Notes: a model not told the origin generated them from the sequence alone. Counted from the stretch's first letter, positions 17,030-26,872 are shown. The stretch: 63,549 nt of DNA from Bacteroidales bacterium (GCA_023229135.1 JALNZT010000027.1:1-63549); one strand, 5' to 3'. Numbers and translations are program-made.

Positions 17030-19093
17030 TCAGCCCGAAATCATCTTCATAAATTCCGTTTCAGAGATAATCTTCACGCCCAGCTTTTCGGCTTGTTCTT
17101 TTTTGGCCGGCCCCATATTCTCACCGGCCAGCAGGTAAGCTGTTTTCTTGCTTATAGAACTGGAGTTTTTGCCGCCGTTATCATCAATCATTTGTTTTAT
17201 TTCGTCGCGCGAACGACTAAAAATACCACTCACTACAAAAGTTTGGCCACCAAGTTTAGCATTTTCCAGATTGGCCTTTTGTTCCTGTTCAAACTGAAGT
17301 CCCTTTTCTTTAAGTCTCTCCACGAGCTGGATATGCTTCTCATCCCGGAAATACTGATGCACCGATTTGGCAATTACATCGCCAATTTCATCTATCTCAA
17401 TCAGCTCTTCAATCGTTGCTTGCGCAATCTTTTTGATAGAAAGCAAAGCATCTGCCAGCTTTTTAGCTACTGTTTCGCCAACATAGCGAATGCCCAAACC
17501 ATACAGAACACGGTGAAAAGGCACTGTTTTGGATTGTTGTAAGCTCTCGAGGATATTTTTGCTGGTTTTCTCCCTGAAACTAACCTTGCGTATGATGATG
17601 TTTCCGGGATTATCTTCGTCGGGTGTTTCTATAATCTTTTCAAGACCAAATAGTTGATCGTAGCTTAGGTCGTAAAGATCAGCTGCGTTTTTAATCAATC
17701 CCTGGTCAAAAAGTAGCGCTATTCTTCCTTCACCAAGCCCGTCTATATTTAAGGCTTTTCGGCTGATAAAATGTTCTATTTTTCCCTTTATCTGCGGTGG
17801 ACAACCGTCGCTATTGGGGCAATACCAAGCTGCTTCGTCCTGTTCGCGGACAAGTTCTGTGCCGCATTCCGGGCAATTTGTGATAAATTTCACGGGCAGA
17901 CTGTCTGTTTCACGTTGCAAGGTGTTTACTGAAGTTATTTTCGGAATTATTTCGCCGCCTTTTTCTACCATAACAAAGTCGTGCTTGTGCAAGCCAAGTT
18001 GTGCTATAAAGTCAGCATTGTGTAGGCTGGCACGTTTCACGGTGGTTCCGGCCAGCAAAACCGGTTCTAAGTTTGCAACGGGAGTTACTGCGCCCGTGCG
18101 TCCCACCTGAAAATCGACTGACAAAAGTCTGGTTTCCGCTTCTTCTGCTTTGTATTTGTATGCAATAGCCCAGCGCGGCGACTTGGCAGTAAAACCCAAT
18201 TGCTGTTGCTGCGTAAAGCTGTTCACCTTGATAACGATGCCGTCAATATCAAAAGGTAAATCATGCCGTGCCTGTTCCCAATCGTCAATAAATTCAAAAA
18301 TTTCTTCCTGATTTTTGCATAACGCGATATTATTTGGGATACGGAAACCCCAGCTTTTGGCTTTTTGGAGGCTGTCATACTGTGTTGCTATTCGCCTTTC
18401 CTCATCAGGAAGCATGATATAATACAACCAACAGTCGAGCTTCCTTTTGGCCACTTCTGCAGAATCTTGCAATTTGAGCGTGCCGGCTGCCGCATTTCGC
18501 GGGTTAGCAAATAAAGGCAGGGCTTGCTTTTCGCGCAATTTATTTAGCTCAAGAAAACTACTTTTGGGATAATAAATCTCACCTCGTATCTCAAAATTCT
18601 TAGGGAAATCACCCTGCAAACGCAGCGGAATGCTTTTGATGGTTTTTACATTGGCTGTAACATCATCTCCTTGATTGCCATCGCCACGCGTGACGGCCCT
18701 TTGCAAAGTGCCGTTCTGATAATTCAGACTGATGGCTACACCATCATATTTTAGCTCACAAACAAATTCAAGTGTTTCGTTTACAGCTTTTTGCGTTCTG
18801 CTGATAAAGTCGGTAATTTCAGCTCTGCTGTAAGAGTTAGAAAGTGAAAGCATCGGATATTGATGCGCTACCGTTTCAAAATTTTTGGTGATATCGCCGC
18901 CCACACGCTGCGAGGGTGAGTTGGGCGAAACGAGCTCCGGAAATTGTTTTTCAAGCGCAATTAACTCTTCTAGCAATGTGTCAAAATCGAAGTCGCTGAT
19001 GGAAGGTTGCGCCAAAACGTAATAGCTGTAATTGTGTTGCTCAATCGTTTTGCTGAGCGCTTCAATCTGTCGTCGGGCTTGTTCTTTTTCCAT
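17030..19093 (-). CDS. ligA: NAD(+)-dependent DNA ligase
   Basis: 687 residues, normal length. The adenylation domain starts with the NAD-binding Ia region (HNYSYYVLAQPSISDFDFD) and has the nucleotide-accepting lysine K115 in ELKYDGVAISL. The OB fold follows, then the four-Cys zinc site (CPECG to YCPNSDGC), helix-hairpin-helix repeats (LYGLGIRYVGETVAKKLA, IDEIGDVIAKSV) and a C-terminal BRCT domain (about 605-687). It seals nicks in replication and repair. It converges with the ABC exporter; 48 bases lie between them. Confidence 0.97.
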   Translation of the reverse strand: MEKEQARRQIEALSKTIEQHNYSYYVLAQPSISDFDFDTLLEELIALEKQFPELVSPNSPSQRVGGDITKNFETVAHQYPMLSLSNSYSRAEITDFISRTQKAVNETLEFVCELKYDGVAISLNYQNGTLQRAVTRGDGNQGDDVTANVKTIKSIPLRLQGDFPKNFEIRGEIYYPKSSFLELNKLREKQALPLFANPRNAAAGTLKLQDSAEVAKRKLDCWLYYIMLPDEERRIATQYDSLQKAKSWGFRIPNNIALCKNQEEIFEFIDDWEQARHDLPFDIDGIVIKVNSFTQQQQLGFTAKSPRWAIAYKYKAEEAETRLLSVDFQVGRTGAVTPVANLEPVLLAGTTVKRASLHNADFIAQLGLHKHDFVMVEKGGEIIPKITSVNTLQRETDSLPVKFITNCPECGTELVREQDEAAWYCPNSDGCPPQIKGKIEHFISRKALNIDGLGEGRIALLFDQGLIKNAADLYDLSYDQLFGLEKIIETPDEDNPGNIIIRKVSFREKTSKNILESLQQSKTVPFHRVLYGLGIRYVGETVAKKLADALLSIKKIAQATIEELIEIDEIGDVIAKSVHQYFRDEKHIQLVERLKEKGLQFEQEQKANLENAKLGGQTFVVSGIFSRSRDEIKQMIDDNGGKNSSSISKKTAYLLAGENMGPAKKEQAEKLGVKIISETEFMKMISG

Positions 19094-19128
19094 GAAGTCG
19101 AGAAATTTTTAGTGGCTCCAAGCTTTGC

Positions 19129-20691
19129 TTATTTAGTCCTGTAGTGTTCCGGAATACGGGCTTTATTACGGTATATATGTATTTTTTCGTTGGCGTTTAT
19201 TGGATTCAGCCAGTGAATAAATCGGTCCATATTGCCCGGGTAAATTGTAATTTCAAATTCGAGTCCAGGCAAGATTTCTTTCATGGAATCCACACGCTTT
19301 TGCAGGTCAATATCCTGAAAGAAAAATACAAATTGAGGCTGATTTTCTATCTTATCCCATCCTTTTATTTCTGCCAGTGTTTGCGGTGAATCAGATTCGA
19401 GCAGATAATCGTAATCAGGCCAATGTCCGGCATAAAAAAGTGGCGGAAAACGCAGCACATTGCTATTGATATCTTCCGTGACAAAGTAGTTGGCTTTCGG
19501 GTAATTTTGCAGGTAAACCATGCTTTCTACCCTGGCTTTTTTTCCATACATGGGCGTAAACAACACCAACAAAATGATATTTATCACCCAAAAGAAAGTC
19601 CAAAATCCTTTGTGTAATTGTTGACGTTTTTTCCAAAATGTTGAATTAGCGACAAAATGATCCCATCCACTTAGGCCTAAAACCAACAGCAAAGGCACTA
19701 CCGGCAGGATAAAACGTTCCTGTTTGTTTGGGAAAATGGAATGCATCAGCAGGAATAAAAATACAGGGAAAAACAGCAAAAAATGCCGTTTCCAATCACG
19801 GAAAAATCCAAACAGCAGCATCACACTCACTGGCGGAATGAGCAAGCCAAGCAGCACGGTAATGTAATGATACCAAGGCATAGTATGGTATTCGTAGGCG
19901 TGGCTGAGGTTGTATTGTACGTAGGCTATAAGCTCGGCAAAAGGTGTTTTCCAGACAAAAAAGTCAATGATTCCCTGAAAAATTACAACAGATATCAGGA
20001 AACCAAATGCCGTGGTCAGCATGCCTTTGTAATTGCGTAAAATCAGCAGTGCCAGACCGATTCCACCGGTAAAAAACAGGGTTTGATAACGCACTGAGAA
20101 AGCCAGTCCGAGAAAAAAACCGGCAACCAAAAAAGAGGTTTTGTGGTAGCCTGGCTCATTGCCTTTGCGGATAAGTTCCTGACGTAGAATTATTAAGCTT
20201 CCATACATCAAAAACGGAATGCTGACCATTTCTACCAGGTTGCGTACACTCAAAAATGGCATAAACCAAAAAACTGCCAGCAGCAGCGCGGCTTTGTAGG
20301 CTGTTTGTTTTGTAGAAATTAGGCTGGCGATGCGGTAGCCGAAAGAAATAACCAGCAACGAAAGTAATACGTGAATAATTCTGACGAAAAACATTACCCA
20401 TTGTGGATTGCTGATGCCCAGCATTTTAAGGAAACCAAGAAAAAGGTAATGAAAGCCTACATAAAAGAAGCTATGACCTTCAGGACCTGTGTTTCCGGGA
20501 CTTCCGGGGAGCCATTTCTGCACATCATAGCCGTCAATCCAGGATGCGGCTGGCTCAATCACTAAGAAATGATCGTCGTGCATGCCAAATCCTTTTGAGA
20601 AAATTGCGGCAATTAGTCGCAAAACCAAGCCTATCAGCATGATGAATAAAAATGGATGCTTCTCTTTAAAACGAACTAATTGTTTTATCAT
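19129..20691 (-). CDS. GT22 (Alg9/PIG-B-like) membrane mannosyltransferase
   Basis: 520 residues with about 10-12 membrane helices. The first loop has an acidic pair (GMHDDHF), and the motif HSIFPNKQERFILPVVPL matches the GT22 signature (H-K-E-x-R-F type). Eukaryotic members use dolichol-phosphate mannose. Bacterial members are uncharacterised in most cases but probably use a polyprenyl-phosphate sugar. It is 35 bases upstream of ligA on the same strand, so co-transcription is possible though the roles are unrelated. The acceptor is unknown. Confidence 0.8.
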   Translation of the reverse strand: MIKQLVRFKEKHPFLFIMLIGLVLRLIAAIFSKGFGMHDDHFLVIEPAASWIDGYDVQKWLPGSPGNTGPEGHSFFYVGFHYLFLGFLKMLGISNPQWVMFFVRIIHVLLSLLVISFGYRIASLISTKQTAYKAALLLAVFWFMPFLSVRNLVEMVSIPFLMYGSLIILRQELIRKGNEPGYHKTSFLVAGFFLGLAFSVRYQTLFFTGGIGLALLILRNYKGMLTTAFGFLISVVIFQGIIDFFVWKTPFAELIAYVQYNLSHAYEYHTMPWYHYITVLLGLLIPPVSVMLLFGFFRDWKRHFLLFFPVFLFLLMHSIFPNKQERFILPVVPLLLVLGLSGWDHFVANSTFWKKRQQLHKGFWTFFWVINIILLVLFTPMYGKKARVESMVYLQNYPKANYFVTEDINSNVLRFPPLFYAGHWPDYDYLLESDSPQTLAEIKGWDKIENQPQFVFFFQDIDLQKRVDSMKEILPGLEFEITIYPGNMDRFIHWLNPINANEKIHIYRNKARIPEHYRTK

Positions 20692-20777
20692 GCGGAAAGT
20701 ATATTCAGGTATTTAATGACAAAAATAGTATTTTATCAGGCAGTTTACACAACTCTTTAAGTTGCTTCATCTGATTT

Positions 20778-21389
20778 TTACTTTTTTTCGTTTTTGGAGG
20801 CTGTGGTCTGTTGCAAAAGTGCTTCTATAAGCCTGATATTTTCTGATTTTCCAAACTGACGCAAACTACGTGCTGTGGCGGTAAAATAGCTATGACTGCT
20901 CAAAAACTGTTGCTGAAAACGGTACCAGCTCAATAGGTCGTGGGTGTAGTTTTCTGTTTTAATCCATTCCAGGCGCAGCTTATGCGAGATGATAAAATAA
21001 TCATCACGTCCCAAGTAATCCAAATCAGCATCGCATAATATCTGTGCTTCAACAGTTTGTGGCTTTTGTGGCATAGCCGTTGCCAGAATCATCTCACCAA
21101 TGCGTTCAATTTGCTTTTCATGAAAGCCAAACTGTGGTAAAAGCTCGCCAGCAATGGCTACCGAAGCGCCCTCATGGTCTGCTAAAGAGCGTGTCATGCC
21201 AGTTTCGTGCAGCACGGCGGCAGCCTGAATCAGTTGGGCTGTTTCAATATCCAGCTCGAAATGGGGTATCAGATTTTCAACGGCATTCATCACGTCGCGT
21301 GTATGATCTACGGTGTGATAGACATACGTTTTTGCAGTTTTTTCATGGAGCAGTTGCAGAACGGTTTTTTTGAGTGATATTATGTCCAT
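20778..21389 (-). CDS. HD-superfamily hydrolase next to an adenylate cyclase
   Basis: 203 residues. Metal-binding motifs are present in order: YHTVDH, then LHETG where most family members have HD, then DHEGAS and DADLDYLGR. The fold assignment rests on this pattern. The HD to HE change at the central pair is unusual but keeps an acidic ligand. It starts 2 bases after the cyclase stop, so it is translated with it. A phosphodiesterase acting on the cyclase product is a reasonable guess; other nucleotides are possible. Confidence 0.8.
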   Translation of the reverse strand: MDIISLKKTVLQLLHEKTAKTYVYHTVDHTRDVMNAVENLIPHFELDIETAQLIQAAAVLHETGMTRSLADHEGASVAIAGELLPQFGFHEKQIERIGEMILATAMPQKPQTVEAQILCDADLDYLGRDDYFIISHKLRLEWIKTENYTHDLLSWYRFQQQFLSSHSYFTATARSLRQFGKSENIRLIEALLQQTTASKNEKK

Positions 21390-21391
21390 GG

Positions 21392-23257
21392 CTATATTTT
21401 TTGGATGTATAAAGTTTGCAGGGCATAGATTTTAACGGAATTCACACGACCTTTCACCTTTACTTCATCCAGATATTTAAAAGTATAAATTTCAGGATTT
21501 TGTAACTTTTGGAGTGTTGTTTCAGAAAAAATTATCTTCTCATCAAAGCTTCTGGTAAGCCCTTCGATGCGGCTGGCCAGGTTTACGGCATCAGAAATTA
21601 CCGTGCCTTCCATCCGTCCTTCGCCTCCTACCATGCCAAGCATCAGGCTTCCGGTGTGGATGCCTGTTCCTGTCGCAATAGGTTTCATGCCGCTGCTGAC
21701 CAACTCAGCGTTAAAATCCTGAAGACAATCCTGCATTTCGAGGGCAGCATTTAGCGCGTGTTCAGGCTTATCATCAAATAGTGCCATAATAGAATCGCCG
21801 ATAAATTTATCGATAAAACCCTGATGTTTTCTAATAACCGGCTCCATATGTTTGAGGTAGGCATTCATAAAATCGAAATTGGCTTTAGGGCTAAGTTGCT
21901 CTGATAGCGCAGTAAAGGATTTTATATCTACAAAAAGCACGGTCATTTCTTTTTGTATCTGATCGCCAAGCATAACTTCGGTGATATGATGTTTTCCAAG
22001 CATTTGCAAAAACTGCTGTGGCACAAAACGCTGGCTGGCTGCTGTGGTTTGTTTCAACTCACGGATGTTGGCCGTAATTCTGCCAGCCATCTCGTTGTAA
22101 CCTACCGCCAACTTTCCCATCTCGTCTGTGGTGCGTACTACAGCCAGTTGCTCCAGCTCTGTTTTATCCCTTTCGCGCATCTTTTGCAGCATTTCCTCAA
22201 TCGGGATGATGATGCTTTGGTTGGTCCAGTTGACAAAAAAGAAGAGGTAGATAATACTGATCAGGATGCCTGAAAAAATCCCAACAAACATCAACAGGCT
22301 GTCGATGGCGTTTACATAGAACAGCTTAGCGCTGAGCAACATATCGGCATTGTCGATAATGTGCAGGTATTTTCCGAAAAGCACTTCGGCCTGTTCGGGG
22401 CTTGGCTTGTTTTCTATAGAAGTTTGGATGCTGCTGATGCTTAAAGATAGATAGAAAATAACGATGGAAAGCGGCAGCAGCGTGGTCATAATACTATTGA
22501 TCCAAAGGTGATGCACCAGGTGATTTCCAGATTTATCGATTGGGCTTTTGTAAAGGCTCACCGAATCGTAAACATGCTCAAGATATTTGAATCTCACCCT
22601 GAACCGAAACCAGAAAAACATGAAAAAGACGGATAAAAAGCTTGCGAAAACGGCGATAAAGAAAAATTGGCGATAAAACTGTTTGCTGGCAGTGCTTTCG
22701 ATATTGGCACCAAAAACCTCGATACCCATAAAAACCAGGGCTATTCCAAAGCTGAAAGATAGAATTGCACTGTTGATTAGTGGGACATGCAAAAGCCATC
22801 TGCGACAGAAGCTACTCAGTTTCTCACCCGGATTTTTCCCTTTTCTTTTGTTTTTGAAAAAGCGTTGAAACGGATAGTTAAACGCAAAGCCTAATAAAAG
22901 AGCAACGATTAACATCCTGAATAAGAGGCTTACAGCATTTCCGAAACGAATTTCTTGTGTGTTTGGGGTGGCTTCAAATTTCCTGTCTGGCTGTGGCGGC
23001 TGCTGCTGCACATTTAGGCTGTCAATTGAAGTTTCTGATTGATCAATCGTTGCTGATTTTTGCGCTGTACTGCTGTACTGTTGCACCGTTTGTGTAAGCC
23101 CTTTTTCTTCGAGCCAGTATGGGCCATACTTAAAAAGCATGATCAACGAAATGGGAAATACCAGCATCAGGAAGAGCAAAAGGCTTGTCAAATATATCCT
23201 GAAGGAGAAATAAGCCGGTATTTTTTTTGTTTCCAAAATACTAAAAGCGTTTACCAA
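21392..23257 (-). CDS. membrane class III adenylate cyclase with HAMP linker
   Basis: About 620 residues. Several helices occur in the first 350 residues, then a HAMP segment ending TTDEMGKLAVGYNEMAGRI, then the cyclase domain (from about 440) with FVDIKSFTALS (metal Asp), KFIGDSIMALF (adenine-type Lys and second metal Asp) and SDAVNLASRIEG. There is no ATG before residue 31, which lies inside the first membrane helix. The start is therefore probably the TTG at 23255-23257, which overlaps the arginine deiminase stop by 7 bases. The membrane part may be a sensor. The HD hydrolase follows at once. Confidence 0.87.
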   Translation of the reverse strand: MVNAFSILETKKIPAYFSFRIYLTSLLLFLMLVFPISLIMLFKYGPYWLEEKGLTQTVQQYSSTAQKSATIDQSETSIDSLNVQQQPPQPDRKFEATPNTQEIRFGNAVSLLFRMLIVALLLGFAFNYPFQRFFKNKRKGKNPGEKLSSFCRRWLLHVPLINSAILSFSFGIALVFMGIEVFGANIESTASKQFYRQFFFIAVFASFLSVFFMFFWFRFRVRFKYLEHVYDSVSLYKSPIDKSGNHLVHHLWINSIMTTLLPLSIVIFYLSLSISSIQTSIENKPSPEQAEVLFGKYLHIIDNADMLLSAKLFYVNAIDSLLMFVGIFSGILISIIYLFFFVNWTNQSIIIPIEEMLQKMRERDKTELEQLAVVRTTDEMGKLAVGYNEMAGRITANIRELKQTTAASQRFVPQQFLQMLGKHHITEVMLGDQIQKEMTVLFVDIKSFTALSEQLSPKANFDFMNAYLKHMEPVIRKHQGFIDKFIGDSIMALFDDKPEHALNAALEMQDCLQDFNAELVSSGMKPIATGTGIHTGSLMLGMVGGEGRMEGTVISDAVNLASRIEGLTRSFDEKIIFSETTLQKLQNPEIYTFKYLDEVKVKGRVNSVKIYALQTLYIQKI

Positions 23258-24516
23258 TCAACCGCTTTGCGTCGGATTGGCATTGTCATGCAGCGCGCTC
23301 CGCCACCGCCACGGGAAAGCTCATCGCCTTCGATAGTAATCACATATTTGGCGTAATCATCAAGCTTAACTTTATTTTTTAGCACATCTTTGGCTTTAAA
23401 TATTTCAAAGCCATGATGATTTAACTCATTCATAGTATAGGTGTTACGGCCATATCCTATAACTTTACCCGGTGCTATGGCAAAAAAGTTAGCACCGCTC
23501 TGCCATTGTTCACGTTCCATGATAAAGATGTCTTTACTGCCGCCGCAGAGCACGGGTTCTAAATCCATACCCAGTTTTTTAAGGGCATCGAGCATGTCTT
23601 TTTCTTCCCTGATTTGAACTACTTTATTGTCTTCAATAATAATATGTATGGTGAGGTGGCGACTTGAATGAAGAATCAGCGGCTCAAAAATCATGCACTT
23701 GTCTTTGTCAAGAAAAGTGAAAACCATATCAAGATGAATAAACGATTCGGGCTGGTAAGGTAATTCCTGTAGGATAAGGTGCTTGGTTCCGGGCTTTGTT
23801 TTGAGATGCTGGAGTAGGGCGTCGATGCCTTGACTGCTGGTGCGTCCGCTTATCCCGCTCAGGAAAATATCTTCACGCGCAATAATAACATCGCCGCCTT
23901 CGATACTGGCTTTGCCGCTATTGTCAAAACTTTTTACCGGATTCACAGTTTGGGTAATGAAGCTGGGGTGGTGATCGAAAATAGCTTCCATAATAAGGGC
24001 TTCCCGTTCGCGTACTTTGCTGGCCATGTGGCTAATCATCACTTCGTTGTTCATGGTAAATGCAGCATCTCGGGTAAAGAAAAAGTTAGGCAGTGGATGC
24101 AGCGAAAAGCGTTCGTCGTCAAGGTATTTTGTTAGCGTATTTTTTTGCATTTCTACGCCTTCAAGTAATTGACGGGCAAGCTCTTGGTTGTTCATGTTTG
24201 ATAACAAGGAGCAGGCATCAACGACTGGTTCGTGTCGGCAAATACGGCTTATAAGACTGTCTTTTACCTTATCGATATTGAGAATATCGGTAAGCAAATC
24301 TTTTACATCAAAAACCTTCGCTACTTTTTCAAGTATGGCTTTAAACTCGTTGTATTCGGGCAGTGCTACACTGAGGTTGAGAATATCGCTATAAAGGGCA
24401 CGGGCAGCATTTTCGGGTGTCATATTTTCCACTTCCGGTCCGGGTGTGTGGATGATTACGGCTTCAAGTTCTCCAATTTCCGACTGTACGTTGATGTTTA
24501 TCTTATCTGTTGACAT
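23251..24516 (-). CDS. arcA: arginine deiminase
   Basis: 421 residues, usual length. It has the amidinotransferase fold with FTRDAAF, SIEGGDV (Glu/His region), the catalytic HLDMVFT and the C-terminal nucleophile Cys in RCMTMPIRRK. It converts arginine to citrulline and ammonia. The partner genes of the classical pathway (ornithine carbamoyltransferase, carbamate kinase, antiporter) are absent here, so it may serve acid defence or nitrogen release instead of ATP formation. The next gene in the operon is an adenylate cyclase, an uncommon companion. A TAATTTTG box lies 43 bases upstream. Confidence 0.93.
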   Translation of the reverse strand: MSTDKININVQSEIGELEAVIIHTPGPEVENMTPENAARALYSDILNLSVALPEYNEFKAILEKVAKVFDVKDLLTDILNIDKVKDSLISRICRHEPVVDACSLLSNMNNQELARQLLEGVEMQKNTLTKYLDDERFSLHPLPNFFFTRDAAFTMNNEVMISHMASKVREREALIMEAIFDHHPSFITQTVNPVKSFDNSGKASIEGGDVIIAREDIFLSGISGRTSSQGIDALLQHLKTKPGTKHLILQELPYQPESFIHLDMVFTFLDKDKCMIFEPLILHSSRHLTIHIIIEDNKVVQIREEKDMLDALKKLGMDLEPVLCGGSKDIFIMEREQWQSGANFFAIAPGKVIGYGRNTYTMNELNHHGFEIFKAKDVLKNKVKLDDYAKYVITIEGDELSRGGGGARCMTMPIRRKAVDW

Positions 24517-24558
24517 GGGTTTCGACTGTTACAAATTACTGCTTATAAATTAGGTGTG

Positions 24559-24566
24559 CAAAATTA
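24559..24566 (-). promoter_or_regulatory. -7 box TAATTTTG of the arcA-cyclase-HD operon
   Basis: On the minus strand this fits TAnnTTTG. The predicted transcript start would leave a leader of about 35 bases before arcA. Confidence 0.5.
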
Positions 24567-24710
24567 GCTAAAAAAGCCGGATATTTTATTGTGGGATTTT
24601 TATGCTAAGCCTGCATCCAATTAGCCGTGTACGATAGCTTTGCCAACAAAGTAAACTATTTGATTATCACGATATTTGAACCGGAATATTAAAATAATCT
24701 AACGCGCAGT

Positions 24711-25205
24711 TTATGCAGGGTTAAACCCGATAATGGTATATTGGTTTCCCTGATGATTTAAAAATTTCAAAAAGTCGTCCTTACTTATTACTACCGTAGC
24801 CGTGTTGATATTAGGATGAAAACTGATGTTTTCAGCGATCATAAGGTCTTCATCGATAAATAGTTGCACATGTTTTCCTGTGTCGTTAATCAGCCCGAAA
24901 GGAGATACGCTTCCAGGTAGCAAGCCAAGGTATTTGAGCATGCGCTTTTCGGACGCAAAACTAAGTTTTCCTTGTTTTAATAATTGTTCTAACTGTTTAA
25001 TATTGAGTTGCTTGAGGTAATGAAAAATGACGAGATAGTGTTTATTGCCCTTGTGATTTCTGAAAAACAGGTTTTTGCAATGCACGGCATCAATATTTTC
25101 CCAGTAGGGCAGGGCGTCTTCCACAGATGGAGTGGGCGGATGATCATAGCTACGATACGGAATATGTAATTCATTTAAGCTTTTATATACTTTGTCAGGA
25201 TTCAT
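24711..25205 (-). CDS. aminoacyl-tRNA editing protein, ProX/YbaK family
   Basis: 164 residues from the ATG at 25205; the frame stays open to a TTG at 25253 but relatives begin at this point. It matches free-standing YbaK/ProXp-type deacylases, with HPPTPSVEDAL, NLFFRNHKGNKHYLVI, FASEKRMLKYLGLLPGSVSPFGL and HPNINTATVVIS. These hydrolyse mischarged tRNA, mainly Ala-tRNA(Pro) in the ProX branch. It is divergent from ilvA. The exact mischarged substrate cannot be read from the sequence. Confidence 0.88.
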   Translation of the reverse strand: MNPDKVYKSLNELHIPYRSYDHPPTPSVEDALPYWENIDAVHCKNLFFRNHKGNKHYLVIFHYLKQLNIKQLEQLLKQGKLSFASEKRMLKYLGLLPGSVSPFGLINDTGKHVQLFIDEDLMIAENISFHPNINTATVVISKDDFLKFLNHQGNQYTIIGFNPA

Positions 25206-25517
25206 TTCAGTTTTTTTTTCTGTGTAAAACTTTGCGCTTTCTTTGAAGCTCAATATGTCCCAAAAGCTTTTCAGGACTGCATTACAAAGCTACAAAAAAA
25301 TCGTGGCGCTTTGGATAACATCTGAAGTATAAAAAGAATCCTCCATAAATCAAGATAGGGTCTGCTGCAATTATTGAAGTTTATATCTATCATTAAATTT
25401 CGGCCATCCGCTAATATGAAAGCATTCTAAACAAGGCTTCCTTGCTAAAACTAAAAGCAGAAAATCTTCCTTAATTCAGTTGACTTCTTACCTTTGTCAG
25501 CTAAAAATTAAATCCTT
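25206..25517. other. divergent promoter region between the ProX-like gene and ilvA
   Basis: 312 bases, AT-rich, with no open frame of note. The ilvA side carries a -7 box. On the minus side a T-run precedes the ProX-like gene. No attenuator or T-box-like structure was seen. Confidence 0.6.
25489..25496 (+). promoter_or_regulatory. -7 box TACCTTTG of ilvA
   Basis: It fits TAnnTTTG and lies 21 bases before the ilvA ATG. Confidence 0.6.
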
Positions 25518-26753
25518 ATGTCCTTTTCAACGAATAACAGTCCATTACCACAATTCAGTGATATCGTCAATGCTCAGTCGGAATTGAAAGGTGTTGTAAA
25601 ACTTACACATCTTGAGCGCAGTAAGTCCTTTTCCGTTATGTCGGAAGCTGATGTTCACCTGAAGTTAGAAAACCTGCAAAGCACAGGATCCTTCAAGGTA
25701 AGAGGAGCTTATTATAAGATAAAAAACCTTACGCCGGATGAGGCTGCCAAAGGTGTGCTGTGCGCCTCGGCTGGTAATCATGCGCAGGGCGTGGCTTATG
25801 CTGCTTCACTCTTAGGTGTAAAAAGCACAGTTTTTATGCCTGTATTTGCGCCCCCGCTCAAGGTTATTGCTACGCGTGCCTATGGTGCTGAAGTAGTGCT
25901 TTCCGGCGATACTTTCGATGATGCTTTTGCGGCAGCCGTAGAATTTGGTGAAAAAACCGGTGCGACTTTTGTGCATCCGTTCAACGATCCCTATATAATT
26001 GCAGGACAGGGTACTATCGGGCTTGAGATTTTTGATCAGCTGCGTGATGTGAACGATGTTCTTGTGCCTATAGGCGGTGGCGGTCTGATTGCCGGTGTTG
26101 CTATAGCCTTGAAGCAGTTGAATCCACGCATCCGCATTATAGGTGTGGAGGCCGATGGAGCGCAATCCATGAAGGCAAGTGTTGAAAAAGGCGAGCTGGT
26201 TACGCTTAACTCGGCCAATACTATCGCTGATGGAATAGCAGTAAAATCACCCGGAAACCTCAATTTTGAAGTTACACGCAAATTGGTTGACGAATTGGTA
26301 ACCGTGAACGATGCCGAAATGGCCCGCACAGCCTATATGTTGCTGCAACGCGCGAAAATACTTACAGAACCTGCCGGCGTTGCTGCTGTGGCCGCTGTAT
26401 TGTTTCATAAAACCAATATTAAAGGCCGTAAAGTTGTGCCTATCATTAGCGGTGGTAACGCGAATATGTCCATCTTGGAGCAAATTCTTGATAAAGGTGT
26501 GATGGATGAAGGCTTGCGTGCTCGCATTCAAGTGTTGATCCCCGACCAGGCCGGAAGACTGAAACTGATCATAACGATCCTGGACAGGATGAAAGCCAGT
26601 ATCCACGAAATTGAGCACGAAAGATCCACCACAAGTGTACCGGTTGGTTATGTGCAGGTTACCATCACTTTTAATCTGCAGGATACATCACAATTGGCTA
26701 CGCTGTGCAACGAACTTGAAAAACAGGGAATGCAATACCAGGTTCTGCGCTAA
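25518..26753 (+). CDS. ilvA: threonine ammonia-lyase (threonine dehydratase)
   Basis: 411 residues. Fold-type II PLP enzyme with the PLP lysine K60 in STGSFKVRGA, SAGNHAQGVA, the phosphate-binding GGGGL and SGGNAN. It ends in one ACT-like regulatory domain (about 330-411), so it is the shorter form typical of this phylum and of TdcB with an added ACT. It deaminates threonine to 2-oxobutyrate, the first step to isoleucine. Regulation by isoleucine through the ACT domain is likely but not certain. The gene is alone; other ilv genes are not in the window. Confidence 0.93.
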   Translation: MSFSTNNSPLPQFSDIVNAQSELKGVVKLTHLERSKSFSVMSEADVHLKLENLQSTGSFKVRGAYYKIKNLTPDEAAKGVLCASAGNHAQGVAYAASLLGVKSTVFMPVFAPPLKVIATRAYGAEVVLSGDTFDDAFAAAVEFGEKTGATFVHPFNDPYIIAGQGTIGLEIFDQLRDVNDVLVPIGGGGLIAGVAIALKQLNPRIRIIGVEADGAQSMKASVEKGELVTLNSANTIADGIAVKSPGNLNFEVTRKLVDELVTVNDAEMARTAYMLLQRAKILTEPAGVAAVAAVLFHKTNIKGRKVVPIISGGNANMSILEQILDKGVMDEGLRARIQVLIPDQAGRLKLIITILDRMKASIHEIEHERSTTSVPVGYVQVTITFNLQDTSQLATLCNELEKQGMQYQVLR

Positions 26754-26872
26754 AAAACGTAATATCAGTATAGTTCCTTGTTAAAGTTTTGTTTTTATTT
26801 CGGGTAAATGCTTTGGAACTGTTTTATTCGTAGAATTGGTTGCTTAACTAGAATAATTGATCGAATTGTAAT

